Assembly (NCBI GenBank): GCA_965230535.1 | Contig: OZ246009.1 | Span: 806,001 to 870,000 of the forward strand | DNA: 64,000 nucleotides | Direction of reading: 5' to 3' | DNA from: JAUILH01 sp965230535 | Lineage (GTDB): Bacteria; Bacteroidota; Bacteroidia; Flavobacteriales_D; JAUILH01 | Shown: one piece after another, positions 42,910 to 52,079 of the stretch | Layout: every line of letters begins with the position of its first letter | Numbering within the stretch: the stretch's first letter is position 1 | Position numbers and translations under genes: made by a program | Notes under the pieces: generated by a model | Database searches by the model: none | What the model was told of the DNA's origin: nothing | The model's input: only the letters and a program-made list of their open reading frames with translations

Positions 42910-43742
42910 GCTTGACGAATTGGAATTGTAATGATTGGATGGTAGAGGTTTCGAACGATATCCTGAGATATGCTTCTTCTGAATAGGGTAGAAAAGCCTC
43001 CACGTTGATGTGTCCCTATGGCTATGAGATCAATGTTGTTCTCCTCGCTGAACATGGCGATACCGTCTTCAATATTGCCGGCACTATAAATAACAATTTC
43101 ATAGTTTTCCAGTTGATTTTTTTCGGCAAAGCTCTCAGCCTTATTCATGATCTCATCATCCGATCTTTGCTGATCGTTTGTGACAATTTTAAGTAGGATC
43201 AACTTAGCCTTGAATTGACGAGATAATTCACGAATGATGGATAGGTCAATTTTTTCATCATCCAGAAAATCACTCACAAATAAGATCTTGTCCAGCAACA
43301 TGCCCGATCTGTCACATTTTATGGTGAGAACCGGAACGTTGGTGTACTTACTTAAATACTCGGTATGAGAATCTGACCAAAAACTAGAGGTTAATTGACC
43401 CGACATGCCAAGAACCAATAAGCTGAACGTTTCATTTTTTAGTTTGTTTATGATGATGTTATTGATGTCTCCAATCTCAACCACAAAAGCCTTATTCGGC
43501 AAAAAAGCATATCGTTCTTTCAGCTCATTTAGGTTGTTTTCGGCTGTCTTTTTGTGTTCAGACAACTCAATCTCTCCATCGTCCTTCACCTGCCCGTTTT
43601 CCATGAAAACCGCTCCTGAAGGAGGAGGCACAATGTTCAGAATCATGATTTCTGCATGTTCATTTGTTGCCAGTTTTTCGGCAATCTTAACTGCATTGTC
43701 TCCACTTTGAGTTAAATCTACGGGTACTAAAATTTTCTCCAT
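42906..43742 (-). CDS. Universal stress protein, two-domain
   Basis: Two UspA folds in tandem: residues 1-140 and about 145-278. Only the second keeps the ATP motif (GTHQRGGFSTLFRRSISQDIV), the first having GMSGQLTSSFWSDSHTEYL, a weaker version. Tandem Usp proteins act as adaptors under stress or low oxygen. It lies 11 bases after TauE and before the MBL gene; how it serves sulfur metabolism is unknown. Confidence 0.9.
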   Translation of the reverse strand: MEKILVPVDLTQSGDNAVKIAEKLATNEHAEIMILNIVPPPSGAVFMENGQVKDDGEIELSEHKKTAENNLNELKERYAFLPNKAFVVEIGDINNIIINKLKNETFSLLVLGMSGQLTSSFWSDSHTEYLSKYTNVPVLTIKCDRSGMLLDKILFVSDFLDDEKIDLSIIRELSRQFKAKLILLKIVTNDQQRSDDEIMNKAESFAEKNQLENYEIVIYSAGNIEDGIAMFSEENNIDLIAIGTHQRGGFSTLFRRSISQDIVRNLYHPIITIPIRQA

Positions 43743-43753
43743 TGTTCTATATT

Positions 43754-44545
43754 TTATAAGATTTCTTTAAGCACTATGTATACTCCCATGATCAGGACAA
43801 ACCATCCAAATCCCTTTTTCAACTTTCCGCCATCAATGAATTTGTTGAGGTAGATTCCTATGAATATTCCCAGGATTGAAAGCCCTGTAAACGATAGCAG
43901 GAATGTCCAATCAATGTCAAAATTCTGAACATCACCAATAAAGCCAATAAGCGATTTAATGGCAATGATCAATAAGGAAGTGGCAACCGCCTTTTTCATT
44001 GGTAGTTTGGCCAATAATACCAGAGCAGGAATGATTAGGAAACCTCCTCCAGCGCCTACAATTCCAGTGAGTAGTCCCACAACCAAACCTTCCACAATGA
44101 TCATTGGGTAGTTATACTCAACTTCCTGTTCTTCATCGGTTTCGTCTTTTCGCCCTTTGATCATGAAATAGGCTGCAATAACCATGATTATGGCAAAGAA
44201 AATCATGATGCCAATGCTCTTGGTGACCTCAAAACTGCCTAGCGTAAAAAGATGTTCGGGAATGGCTGGAACGAGAAACTTTCTGGTTAAGAAAACAGCA
44301 GTAAATGCCGGAATAGAGAAGATGATTCCCGTTTTAAAATCAACCATCCCTTTTTGAGCATTTCTAACCGCTCCAACAAGGGCAGCACTTCCTACAACGA
44401 ACAAAGAGTATGCGGTTGCTAAAACAGGTTCAATGCTCAGTACATAAACGAAAATGGGTACTGTCAAAATTGATCCGCCACCACCAATTAGTCCTAATAC
44501 CAATCCTATCAGTACGGCTCCTGCAAAACCTAAAATCTCCATCAT
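43754..44545 (-). CDS. TauE/SafE-family sulfite or sulfur anion exporter
   Basis: An eight-helix membrane protein. Two inverted repeats carry the family motifs LGLIGGGGSILTVPIFVY (about 13-30) and LTGIVGAGGGFLIIPALVL. The ATG at 44545 starts close to the first helix; an upstream in-frame ATG at 44590 adds a polar lead and lies after the Fnr-like box, so it is unlikely. In this cluster it likely exports sulfite made by the persulfide dioxygenase. Confidence 0.9.
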   Translation of the reverse strand: MMEILGFAGAVLIGLVLGLIGGGGSILTVPIFVYVLSIEPVLATAYSLFVVGSAALVGAVRNAQKGMVDFKTGIIFSIPAFTAVFLTRKFLVPAIPEHLFTLGSFEVTKSIGIMIFFAIIMVIAAYFMIKGRKDETDEEQEVEYNYPMIIVEGLVVGLLTGIVGAGGGFLIIPALVLLAKLPMKKAVATSLLIIAIKSLIGFIGDVQNFDIDWTFLLSFTGLSILGIFIGIYLNKFIDGGKLKKGFGWFVLIMGVYIVLKEIL

Positions 44546-44591
44546 AATCAGTTCTTTCGTGCAAAGAAACCTACGATGGAATTGCTGCACA

Positions 44592-44605
44592 GCAACAATT
44601 GTTAC
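44592..44605. promoter_or_regulatory. Fnr-like box before tauE-like gene
   Basis: GCAACAATTGTTAC differs from the perfect palindrome at 42896 by one base. Its centre is 54 bases from the TauE ATG. The best -7 candidate is TAGGTTTC, with a 29-base centre distance, less convincing than at the other sites. Confidence 0.6.
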
Positions 44606-44641
44606 ATAAACTGAGGTGTTGGGTGGTGTGGTACCGCGAAA

Positions 44642-45274
44642 TTAGTATTCCAGAACCATGATCTTATTCCGACCGAGCTCAATCGAACCTTCTTTTTCCA
44701 GGCTTTTGAGTAACCTGGAAATAACAACTCTGGAAGAATGGAGGTCATAAGCGATATCTTGATGAGACAATTCCAGGACGGTCGTTTTATGAATTAAAAC
44801 CTGATCTTTCAAATATTTGAAAAGTCTGTCGTGCATGTTGTTGAAAGCAAGATTGTCAATTGCTTCCAGCATTTCATTGAATCTGTTATTGTAGCTTTCA
44901 AAAACAAAGGCCATCCAGGTTTGGTACTTCTTGGTCCATTCTTTCATCTTGATAACCGGAACGGTAATGAACTTTACATCTGTTTCCGCAACAGCTTTGA
45001 TCTCAGATTTTTTTTGTCCCATGCAGCAGGTCATTGTCATGGTGCACGAATCTCCTCTTTCAAGATAATAGAGCGCCAATTCATCTCCATCATCATCTTT
45101 TCGGAGTATTTTAATGGCACCATCCAGTAAGAGAGGCATGCCTTTTAGGTGCTGACCGTGTTCAATGATGGTTTCCCCCTGTTTCACCTCATGAAGCTTC
45201 CCCGATTCAACGATCTCTTCTATCAGTTCCTTTTCAAATAAGAAACCATAACTTTCTTCCAGTTCACTTCTCAT
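44642..45274 (-). CDS. Crp/Fnr-family regulator of sulfur cluster
   Basis: Sensing domain (about 25-130) and winged helix with recognition segment SSRVVISRLLKSL. The Cys set C77, C83, C84 in SCTMTMTCC is in the sensor and might react with persulfide or oxygen; no iron-sulfur set is present. It is the first gene of the minus run, 37 bases before the TauE box. Three GTAAC-N4-GTTAC type boxes downstream are its probable sites, placing it as the regulator that turns on sulfur export and oxidation. That link is an inference from positions. Confidence 0.9.
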   Translation of the reverse strand: MRSELEESYGFLFEKELIEEIVESGKLHEVKQGETIIEHGQHLKGMPLLLDGAIKILRKDDDGDELALYYLERGDSCTMTMTCCMGQKKSEIKAVAETDVKFITVPVIKMKEWTKKYQTWMAFVFESYNNRFNEMLEAIDNLAFNNMHDRLFKYLKDQVLIHKTTVLELSHQDIAYDLHSSRVVISRLLKSLEKEGSIELGRNKIMVLEY

Positions 45275-45499
45275 TACTTACCCTTTAGAGAATGCAAAGA
45301 TTAATCAAATTTGTGATACCCCTTTCAAAGCTTTCGCGAATATTTGAGTAAACACAACACATATTTATTCTCGTAAATCAGAAATAGATTCTGTATTTCA
45401 TTTCCAGTCTTTCCCCTCTAGATTTACTGTTGATAATGGGATTGTCGCGCTTCTGGCCAGACAGTTTTAGACCAAACTTTAAATGAAAAAGACAAAAAA

Positions 45500-46765
45500 A
45501 TGAAGAGAACTTTACTAAGCCTTATCGCGTTGGCAACTTTTAGCTTTGGAGCATCTGCTCAAAATGTGAATATACCGGATGCCAACTTTAAGGCCTATTT
45601 GGTTGGAAATACAGCCATCAATACCAATGGAGACACAGAAATACAGGTAAGTGAGGCTACAGCCTATACAGGGCAAATTGCTTGTTCTAATCTAGGAATT
45701 ACTGATATGACCGGATTGGAAGCGTTTACAAACATAACGATATTGCAGTGTATTCAAAACACTTTTACGTCATTGGATGTGAGTCAGAATACTGCTTTGA
45801 CGCTACTCAATTGTCAGGCTACAAGTATCACCTCTATAGATGTAAGTCAAAACACGGCCTTACAGTATTTGTACATTAATAACACTGGCATAAACAATAT
45901 TGACTTGAGCCAAAATACAGCCTTATTGGCGGTGCAATGTCACGGTATAAATCTAAGCTCTCTGGATGTGAGTCAAAACCCAAATCTAAGTTATTTGAAA
46001 TGTGATAATAATAATCTAACTGTGTTGGACGTGAGTCAGAATCCCAATTTGTCGAATTTGAGATGTGAAGGGAATAATTTAACTGAGTTGAATATGAAAA
46101 ACGTCAGCACCACTACTTTAACAACATTTAATGCAACATCAAACCCTAATTTGACATGTATTGACGTGGATGATGTAAACCTGGCAACCGCAGCCTGGAC
46201 AAACATAGATGCGACTGCCAGTTTTAGCTTGAATTGTAATAGCATTCCTGTAAGCTCTATAACTGTTCAGGGACAAGGAGGAGCTTCAACCATTTCGGTT
46301 CAGGGAGGAACGCTTCAAATGGAAGCTGTTGTTATGCCGGCTAATGCTGATGACCCTACTTATACGTGGAGTGTGACTAACGGAACTGGATCTGCGACTA
46401 TTGATGTGAATGGCGTTTTAACGGCTGCTGCAGATGGTACCGTTACAGTAACTGCTACAGCTAATGATGGTTCGGGTGTTACAGGAACAGCCGTTGTTAC
46501 CATTTCCAATCAGAGTGTGGGAGTGGATGAGCAGGGGGCTATTCATAATTTGTCTATCTACCCAAACCCTGCAAGTTCTCTCCTGTATGTCCATGCCGAC
46601 GAAAGAATTGAACAAGTAACGATTCTTGATGTACTAGGTGGATTGGTAAGAACAAGCACATTAAAGAATGGCTCGATAGACTTGTCAGATTTAAGAGGAG
46701 GCGTTTACTTTTTGCAAATTCAAACAGACAAAGGGTCGGTTGTAAAAAGAATCGTTAAGGAGTAA
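45500..46765 (+). CDS. T9SS-exported leucine-rich-repeat protein with Big2 domain
   Basis: A surface protein. Signal peptide (1-20), then about eight leucine-rich-type repeats of 20-21 residues with core LDVSQNTAL (about 60-200), then a bacterial Ig-like Big2 domain (about 255-335, ITVQGQGGASTISVQGGTL) and a type A sorting domain (YPNPASSLLYVHADERI to GGVYFLQIQTDKG). Such proteins are thought to bind sugars or other cells. It is alone on plus strand between the sulfur cluster and the next minus gene. Confidence 0.88.
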   Translation: MKRTLLSLIALATFSFGASAQNVNIPDANFKAYLVGNTAINTNGDTEIQVSEATAYTGQIACSNLGITDMTGLEAFTNITILQCIQNTFTSLDVSQNTALTLLNCQATSITSIDVSQNTALQYLYINNTGINNIDLSQNTALLAVQCHGINLSSLDVSQNPNLSYLKCDNNNLTVLDVSQNPNLSNLRCEGNNLTELNMKNVSTTTLTTFNATSNPNLTCIDVDDVNLATAAWTNIDATASFSLNCNSIPVSSITVQGQGGASTISVQGGTLQMEAVVMPANADDPTYTWSVTNGTGSATIDVNGVLTAAADGTVTVTATANDGSGVTGTAVVTISNQSVGVDEQGAIHNLSIYPNPASSLLYVHADERIEQVTILDVLGGLVRTSTLKNGSIDLSDLRGGVYFLQIQTDKGSVVKRIVKE

Positions 46766-46783
46766 GTTTCATTATGTTTTGAT

Positions 46784-47251
46784 TTATGGGAAGCCCTGGT
46801 CCTGATTTATCTGGATTGGGGCTTCTTTCATTTTCAGTTTTAACCAGGCGAGGGCGTCTTCCTTGTTTGAAAAAATCTTTACCACAAATTTGGGTTTAAA
46901 GAACTTAGAAAAGAATTTAGTCAGAATTCTGTTTGGTAGATTATCGATTATAACAGCCGTACATTTCATTTGTCCATTTTGAACGATTGAGGCTTCCTTT
47001 GAGAGAAATTTTTGAGCCTCATTGGTGAAGTTGTTATACTGTCCCAACCAGTCCATTAAACAGTATATATCACGACTCTCGGCGATAGAAATCATAGCCT
47101 TCTCTACTTCCCTGGCATGTTTAAGTTCTATTTCAAAATCAGGCTTATATTGAAGTCTGATAATGCCTCCTTCAAGAAGCTCAATTACAGCACAATCAAT
47201 ATGTAGTGATTTAAGAATCAAAATGAGAGATAAGCATGGTATGCTTATCAA
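46784..47251 (-). CDS. STAS/SpoIIAA-like hypothetical protein
   Basis: A 155-residue protein with the pattern of Bacteroidota STAS-like proteins: strand ELLEGGIIRLQYKPD, a helix REVEKAMISIAE, then DIYCLMDWLGQYNNFT, and a last strand-helix pair KFVVKIFSNKEDALAWLKLKM where AAxWL-type ends are usual. These proteins may bind lipids or act as anti-sigma antagonists; no partner gene is near. Fold call is moderate, role unknown. Confidence 0.6.
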   Translation of the reverse strand: MISIPCLSLILILKSLHIDCAVIELLEGGIIRLQYKPDFEIELKHAREVEKAMISIAESRDIYCLMDWLGQYNNFTNEAQKFLSKEASIVQNGQMKCTAVIIDNLPNRILTKFFSKFFKPKFVVKIFSNKEDALAWLKLKMKEAPIQINQDQGFP

Positions 47252-47342
47252 AGCTATGAAACTTGATTCAAAATATCATCATAAATACATTGATTTTTAG
47301 ATGGTTATTGTTTAGGCCCAGTGTCTCCGATTTAATGTCTTT

Positions 47343-48227
47343 CTATAAAAAGCTAATCCCCAATTCTTTTTCTGTATGCAACCATAGTTCCTGAGCAATA
47401 CTTTCCTGTTGTGCATAGTCAGATATTTCTGCAAAGTGAGGAAAGCCTGTCATTTCTCCTTCACCATCAGGACCTATATATGTACCTCCGTTAATTTCTT
47501 CGGTGGCTGCATATAAAGTTGAAAACGCCCCTTGGTTGGCAGACATATGCGGCACTGTTTCTATCATTTCAGGTTTGTCGGTTCTCAACAACTCGGTTTT
47601 GCTAATGCCCGGGTGTGCGGCTATCGACTTACAATCAATTCCATTTTTGGTAAACCTTCTCTGAAGTTCTATGGAGAATATCAAGTCTGCAACTTTGCTT
47701 TGCCCGTATTCTCTGAATTTGTCAAAAGGCTTTTGAAGATTCAGATTGTCAAAGTCAATTTTACCATTGCGGTGGGCAATGCTGCTTAAGGTCACTACAC
47801 GGCTATCCGGAGTATTCTTCAATATAGGAAGAAGTTCATAAGTCAGTAAATAATGGGCCATATAATTCACTCCAAATTGAAGCTCGTATCCATCTTTTGT
47901 CAATCCCGGAGGAGGAAACATGACTCCCGCATTATTAATAAGAACGTGTAAGCGATCATGCTTTTTTCTAATCGAGTTTGCAAAATCTTTAACTGATTGC
48001 AGACTGGATAAGTCTACTATGCCAGCTTCAAGACGAGCTGTTGGAAAATCAGTTTTGATACGTTTGATAGCAGCTTCAATCTTCTCAGAATTTCTCCCAG
48101 CCAAAATAATATGACCATTCTTTTTGGCCAGTTCAAATGCAGTTTCAAATCCAAGACCTGTATTGGCGCCAGTAACCAAAAATACCTTTCCGCTTTGATC
48201 TTTTATATCGTTGTTTGTCCAGTTCAT
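47343..48227 (-). CDS. Short-chain dehydrogenase (retinol-dehydrogenase-like)
   Basis: NADP-dependent reductase. The ATG at 48227 (MNWTNNDIKDQSGKVFLVTGANTG) is chosen over one at 48263 that adds a foreign lead. It has TGANTGLGFETAF, then NNAG, a Ser and YGQSK. The LNNAGVMFPP stretch and 294-residue length match the retinol-dehydrogenase-like class in bacteria, whose substrates are mostly unknown. It follows the SnoaL-like lipoprotein gene by 10 bases. Confidence 0.9.
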   Translation of the reverse strand: MNWTNNDIKDQSGKVFLVTGANTGLGFETAFELAKKNGHIILAGRNSEKIEAAIKRIKTDFPTARLEAGIVDLSSLQSVKDFANSIRKKHDRLHVLINNAGVMFPPPGLTKDGYELQFGVNYMAHYLLTYELLPILKNTPDSRVVTLSSIAHRNGKIDFDNLNLQKPFDKFREYGQSKVADLIFSIELQRRFTKNGIDCKSIAAHPGISKTELLRTDKPEMIETVPHMSANQGAFSTLYAATEEINGGTYIGPDGEGEMTGFPHFAEISDYAQQESIAQELWLHTEKELGISFL

Positions 48228-48237
48228 GTATTGATAT

Positions 48238-48747
48238 TTAAAGTCCAAAAGTAGTTTTTGCATGGTAGGTATCCATGTACTCCTTCATTCGCTTGATTTT
48301 TCCGTTTTCAATGATGAAAAGAAAGTGATAGTAGTTCTCATAGTAACTCCCCATGGCTGTTTTGGCCTTAAATTCAGCTTCAGCGGCAACCGTGTTACCT
48401 TCACCTATCATTGAAGTAGTTTTGAAGTCAGCACCTTCAGGGAAGAGTTCATCTCCTTTGAAGAAGCCAAGAAAGTAAGCTTTGTCGTGCTCCCCGGCAG
48501 TAGACAGATATTCTGGTTTTCCAATAATCCACCAACTAAAATCATCAGAAATCATTGTTTTTAGCTTTTCCACGTTAGAATTACGCATGGCTTCTACAAA
48601 CTCTTTTACAAGTTCTTTGTTATTGACGATCTGCTCAGTCTGATCATCCTTAGATTTCTCATCCTTTTGCTCAGATTGACAACTTAAAAGGCCAAATGAA
48701 AGCGTTAGAGTTAGCAGGATAATGGAAGTTTTTTTGCTCAGGTTCAT
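48238..48747 (-). CDS. SnoaL/NTF2-like lipoprotein
   Basis: Lipobox LLSC at residue 23 after a hydrophobic stretch shows membrane anchoring. A 120-residue NTF2-type cone follows (VKEFVEAMRNSNVEKLKTMISDDFSWWIIG), similar to the SnoaL group that includes ketosteroid isomerase relatives. Between lipobox and domain is a charged linker. Substrate unknown; with the SDR downstream it may be a small oxidoreduction unit under control of the divergent HxlR gene. Confidence 0.82.
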   Translation of the reverse strand: MNLSKKTSIILLTLTLSFGLLSCQSEQKDEKSKDDQTEQIVNNKELVKEFVEAMRNSNVEKLKTMISDDFSWWIIGKPEYLSTAGEHDKAYFLGFFKGDELFPEGADFKTTSMIGEGNTVAAEAEFKAKTAMGSYYENYYHFLFIIENGKIKRMKEYMDTYHAKTTFGL

Positions 48748-48864
48748 AGTCGTTTTTTTGTGTTTTCTGTTGCAAACATATAGTCAATACTTTACTTTTG
48801 AAAGTAGTTACACGAATGTGAAGTAATAACAAAAAGGTAAGTATTGACTGTTAATAGTGTTTCT

Positions 48865-49200
48865 ATGAGGAAAAAAACTTTAGAAGAATATTTAAACTGC
48901 CCTTTTCATTTGGCAATGCAGGCGCTTAATGGTAAGTGGAAGTTTGCCATTTTATACGTTTTATTGGATAAAGGAACCTTGAGATTTAAGGAATTGGAAC
49001 GAGCAATACCCGATATCTCTACCAGAATGTTGGTGAAAGAACTGAAAATTCTAACGGAAAAAGGAATTGTATTAAGAGAGGCGTATGCCACGGTGCCGCC
49101 AACCGTTGAGTATTCTCTGTCAGAAATGGGGAAAAGCCTGAAGCCGGTGATAGACAGTATTTCCGACTGGGGAACACAGAATGCAGAGAATTTGAAGTAA
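48865..49200 (+). CDS. HxlR-family transcriptional regulator
   Basis: A winged-helix protein of about 111 residues. The conserved PFHLAMQALNGKWKFAILYVL and RFKELERAIPDISTRMLVKELKILTEKGIV are the family motif. Start at ATG 48865; a TTG at 48844 is also in frame. HxlR regulators often respond to quinones, formaldehyde or disulfide stress through a Cys; here Cys is in the segment EEYLNCPFHLA. The SDR and SnoaL-like genes diverge, so these are probable targets. Confidence 0.9.
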   Translation: MRKKTLEEYLNCPFHLAMQALNGKWKFAILYVLLDKGTLRFKELERAIPDISTRMLVKELKILTEKGIVLREAYATVPPTVEYSLSEMGKSLKPVIDSISDWGTQNAENLK

Positions 49201-49330
49201 CTGGCTTTTGAGAAAAATGGTTGATAGGCGCACAAGAATGAGAGTTGTTTAAAGCTTTTTATGCTGACAGAAGCGCTATATTAATTGGGTGAAAAACATT
49301 TGTAAATCCCCTGTTTCCGAATAACCAAAT

Positions 49331-50500
49331 ATGAAAGTTCTGGTTTTTGTAATTATATGGTTCTGTGTCTTTGGATCAGTGTATGCTCAAACTCACGAAA
49401 GACGCCAGATTAATTCAAAATTTCTAAATGAAACAAGAGAGGTATGGATTGGCTATCCTGCCAATTATGATTCTACCAAGAGTTATCCTGTGATGTATGT
49501 CATGGATGCCGAATGGCAGTTTGACATTGCTTATGCTGTTATGAAAGAGTTGGCAGTAAATGATAAAATACCACAGCACATAGTTGTTGGGATTCCAAAA
49601 ATAGACTACAAGAAAAGAGGCAAGAACTTAACCTTTACCATCTCAGAATTTGCTTCCAACGGAAAGCCTGATGAAACGGCTGCGTCCTATTTTAACGAAG
49701 AGAATACTGGTGGAGGAAAAGTGTTTCTACAGCACCTCACCAGAGAAGTTGTTCCACTCATTGAAGAGCGTACGAATACGAATGGCTTTGACGTGTTTAT
49801 CGGACATTCTTTAAGTGGATATTATGGAGCCTACATTTTAACCATGGAGACGCCTTTCAATGCTTTTCAATTGTATGATCCCAGCATTTGGTATAATAGA
49901 GGGGATGCTGTTAAACATTTTAGGGAAACCGTTTCTGAAAAAACAAGTGCCAACGTATTCATCGCTTCTTCTAATACCGGGAGAGATAGGCAACAATATA
50001 ATATTGATACACAAAGACAGTTTCATGAAGCATTGCTTGAGAAGAACATTAATTCAGAACTGAAGGTCTATGAAGAAGATCATGGCTCTGTTCGTCTGCC
50101 TGCTTTAATTGATGGTCTGTCTAAACTGTATAAGGGATATTCATTTGGGTATATCATGCCAACAGATACCATTACTGCGGCTGATGCTCAAGAGCATTTC
50201 AAGAGTTTTTCTAAAAAGGTCAATTATGATTTTCCTTGTCCACCAGATGTGTATCGTTGGATCGGTTTTGCAAATTACATGCAGGGGAAATGGACAACCG
50301 CTATTGAAGCCTTTGAATTGTGTCCTGTGTTATACAACTCAGATGTCAATATGGTGATAGAGTATGCCGAATGCCTTTTTCAAATCAAATCTTATAAACC
50401 GAGCCTGGAATTTTATGAGAAAGCATTGGCTTTGGACAAGTCAAATGAATCCGTGAAGTCTAAAATCGAAGAACTCAAGCAGCTTATTTCGAAAAACTAG
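49331..50500 (+). CDS. Secreted esterase (IroE-like hydrolase) with C-terminal TPR
   Basis: A signal peptide (1-19) and an esterase-type alpha/beta hydrolase (PF00756-like). The Ser nucleophile is in GHSLSGYYG (about 162), Asp is likely in the ASSNTGRD region and the His in YEEDHGSVRLPAL. From about 300 a helical part has two TPR units (YRWIGFANYMQGKWTTAIEAFELCP; LEFYEKALALDKSN). Relatives cut siderophore esters or acylated sugars; substrate unknown. It stands in its own transcript. Confidence 0.87.
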   Translation: MKVLVFVIIWFCVFGSVYAQTHERRQINSKFLNETREVWIGYPANYDSTKSYPVMYVMDAEWQFDIAYAVMKELAVNDKIPQHIVVGIPKIDYKKRGKNLTFTISEFASNGKPDETAASYFNEENTGGGKVFLQHLTREVVPLIEERTNTNGFDVFIGHSLSGYYGAYILTMETPFNAFQLYDPSIWYNRGDAVKHFRETVSEKTSANVFIASSNTGRDRQQYNIDTQRQFHEALLEKNINSELKVYEEDHGSVRLPALIDGLSKLYKGYSFGYIMPTDTITAADAQEHFKSFSKKVNYDFPCPPDVYRWIGFANYMQGKWTTAIEAFELCPVLYNSDVNMVIEYAECLFQIKSYKPSLEFYEKALALDKSNESVKSKIEELKQLISKN

Positions 50501-50526
50501 CATCACTAAACTAAAGATGTGATGCA

Positions 50527-51939
50527 ATGAAGATTATTTTAGCGGATAGTCACGGACCTGTTATGGGGAAGGACCAGACAAGTGCCAACCTTAGCTTGTT
50601 GTACCTGGGAGCATATGTGAAGGAGAAAGCGCCATTTGAAGTAGATTTGAAATACATACCTCAGGCCAAAAGCGATCAGTTTCATCTTGATTTGATTGAA
50701 ACATTTCGACCTAAAATTTATGCCGTTTCTTTTACCTCTTTCTCTGCTTTGGTGACCTATGAGTTGATCAATAAAATCAAAAAGAAATATCCGGAAGTTT
50801 TTATCGTAAGTGGAGGTGCACATGCCACAAACGCATCAAAAGAAATATTGGAAAAATCTAACTCCGACATTTGTGTTATTGGAGAAGGAGAAGAGACTTT
50901 TCTTGACATTGTTTCAAAACTGGATCATATCAATGAAGAGCTTGAAAATATTAAAGGAATCTCTTTTTTGAAAGATGGTAAGTACCACCGCACAGCTACC
51001 AGACCATTGATAAACGATATCAATACGATTCCCTTTCCTCTTCGAGATTTGGTGAATGATGATGATTTTTGTGGCTTAACATATAGCAAAGCAAGGCCAA
51101 ACACAGAAATGGTAGTGACAAGAGGATGTCCATTGAGGTGTGTTTTCTGTGCTAATCCCGTCTTCAGATTGAAAAATGGTCCTTTGTACAGAGCCAGAAG
51201 TCCGGAAAATATTGCACGAGAAGCTGATGAATTGTATCAATTGGGATACAGAGAAATTTACATTCATTCAGATGAACTCAATGTGAAACTGGATTGGTCA
51301 ATAGAAGTTTGCAAAGCACTGGCAGAACTGGGACATAAAGATTTGTATTTCCAATGTAATATGCGTGTGGTTCCTATGTCTGAAGAACTTGCCTACTGGA
51401 TGAAACAAGCTAATTTCTGGTTGGTTAGAATCGGACTTGAAACTACCAGCGACAGAGTTTTAGCTGGCATTAAAAAGAAAATGTCTTTTGAGAAAACTGA
51501 GAGAGCATGCCGCTTACTCACCGCCCAGGGAATCAAAGTTTTTGGATTTACCATGCTCTTCAATTATTGGGAAGAGGATGGCGAATTGCAACATGAAACG
51601 ATCGATGAAGTCAGACAAACCATTAAGGATGTATATGCGCTTTGGAGAAAGGGATACATAAACTACACCAGTTGGGCCTTTGCCTGTCCGGTCCATGGAT
51701 CCGAGTTCTACGACATAGCTTTACGACATGGTTTGATCGATGAGAATTACTATCCCGGTGATACCTGGAATACCTATGATCATTTGACAGGTGTTACAAA
51801 AAAGGAGTTTAACAGGGTATATGCAGCTGCGCGAAGACAACAAGCCATTATGGCTTTGAGATCGGGTAATTTTGAGTGGAGAAACTACAAAGGAATTTTC
51901 AGAAAGGCCATGACGATGGTTAGGGGAAAACCAAACTAA
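50527..51939 (+). CDS. B12-binding-domain radical SAM protein
   Basis: Two domains. Residues 1-140 look like a cobalamin-binding Rossmann part (YAVSFTSFSALVTYELINKI), though the B12 His motif is not clear. The radical SAM barrel begins with GCPLRCVFC, Cys201, Cys205 and Cys208, which hold the 4Fe-4S cluster. GLETTSDRVLAGI and FGFTMLFNYWEEDG follow as in the BchE-like group. It may do a methylation or ring rearrangement on an unknown lipid or cofactor. No neighbour suggests a substrate. Confidence 0.9.
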   Translation: MKIILADSHGPVMGKDQTSANLSLLYLGAYVKEKAPFEVDLKYIPQAKSDQFHLDLIETFRPKIYAVSFTSFSALVTYELINKIKKKYPEVFIVSGGAHATNASKEILEKSNSDICVIGEGEETFLDIVSKLDHINEELENIKGISFLKDGKYHRTATRPLINDINTIPFPLRDLVNDDDFCGLTYSKARPNTEMVVTRGCPLRCVFCANPVFRLKNGPLYRARSPENIAREADELYQLGYREIYIHSDELNVKLDWSIEVCKALAELGHKDLYFQCNMRVVPMSEELAYWMKQANFWLVRIGLETTSDRVLAGIKKKMSFEKTERACRLLTAQGIKVFGFTMLFNYWEEDGELQHETIDEVRQTIKDVYALWRKGYINYTSWAFACPVHGSEFYDIALRHGLIDENYYPGDTWNTYDHLTGVTKKEFNRVYAAARRQQAIMALRSGNFEWRNYKGIFRKAMTMVRGKPN

Positions 51940-52079
51940 GAATTTGTCAAAACTGATCTCTATTTTTACCTCAATTCAGGATTCTTAAAATAAAAGGGTC
52001 TGTTCAAAAATGAAAATAGAGAAGAGTTGGCAGAAAAAGGTACAATAACTACCTTAGTAATTCCTTATAAAATTGATAG

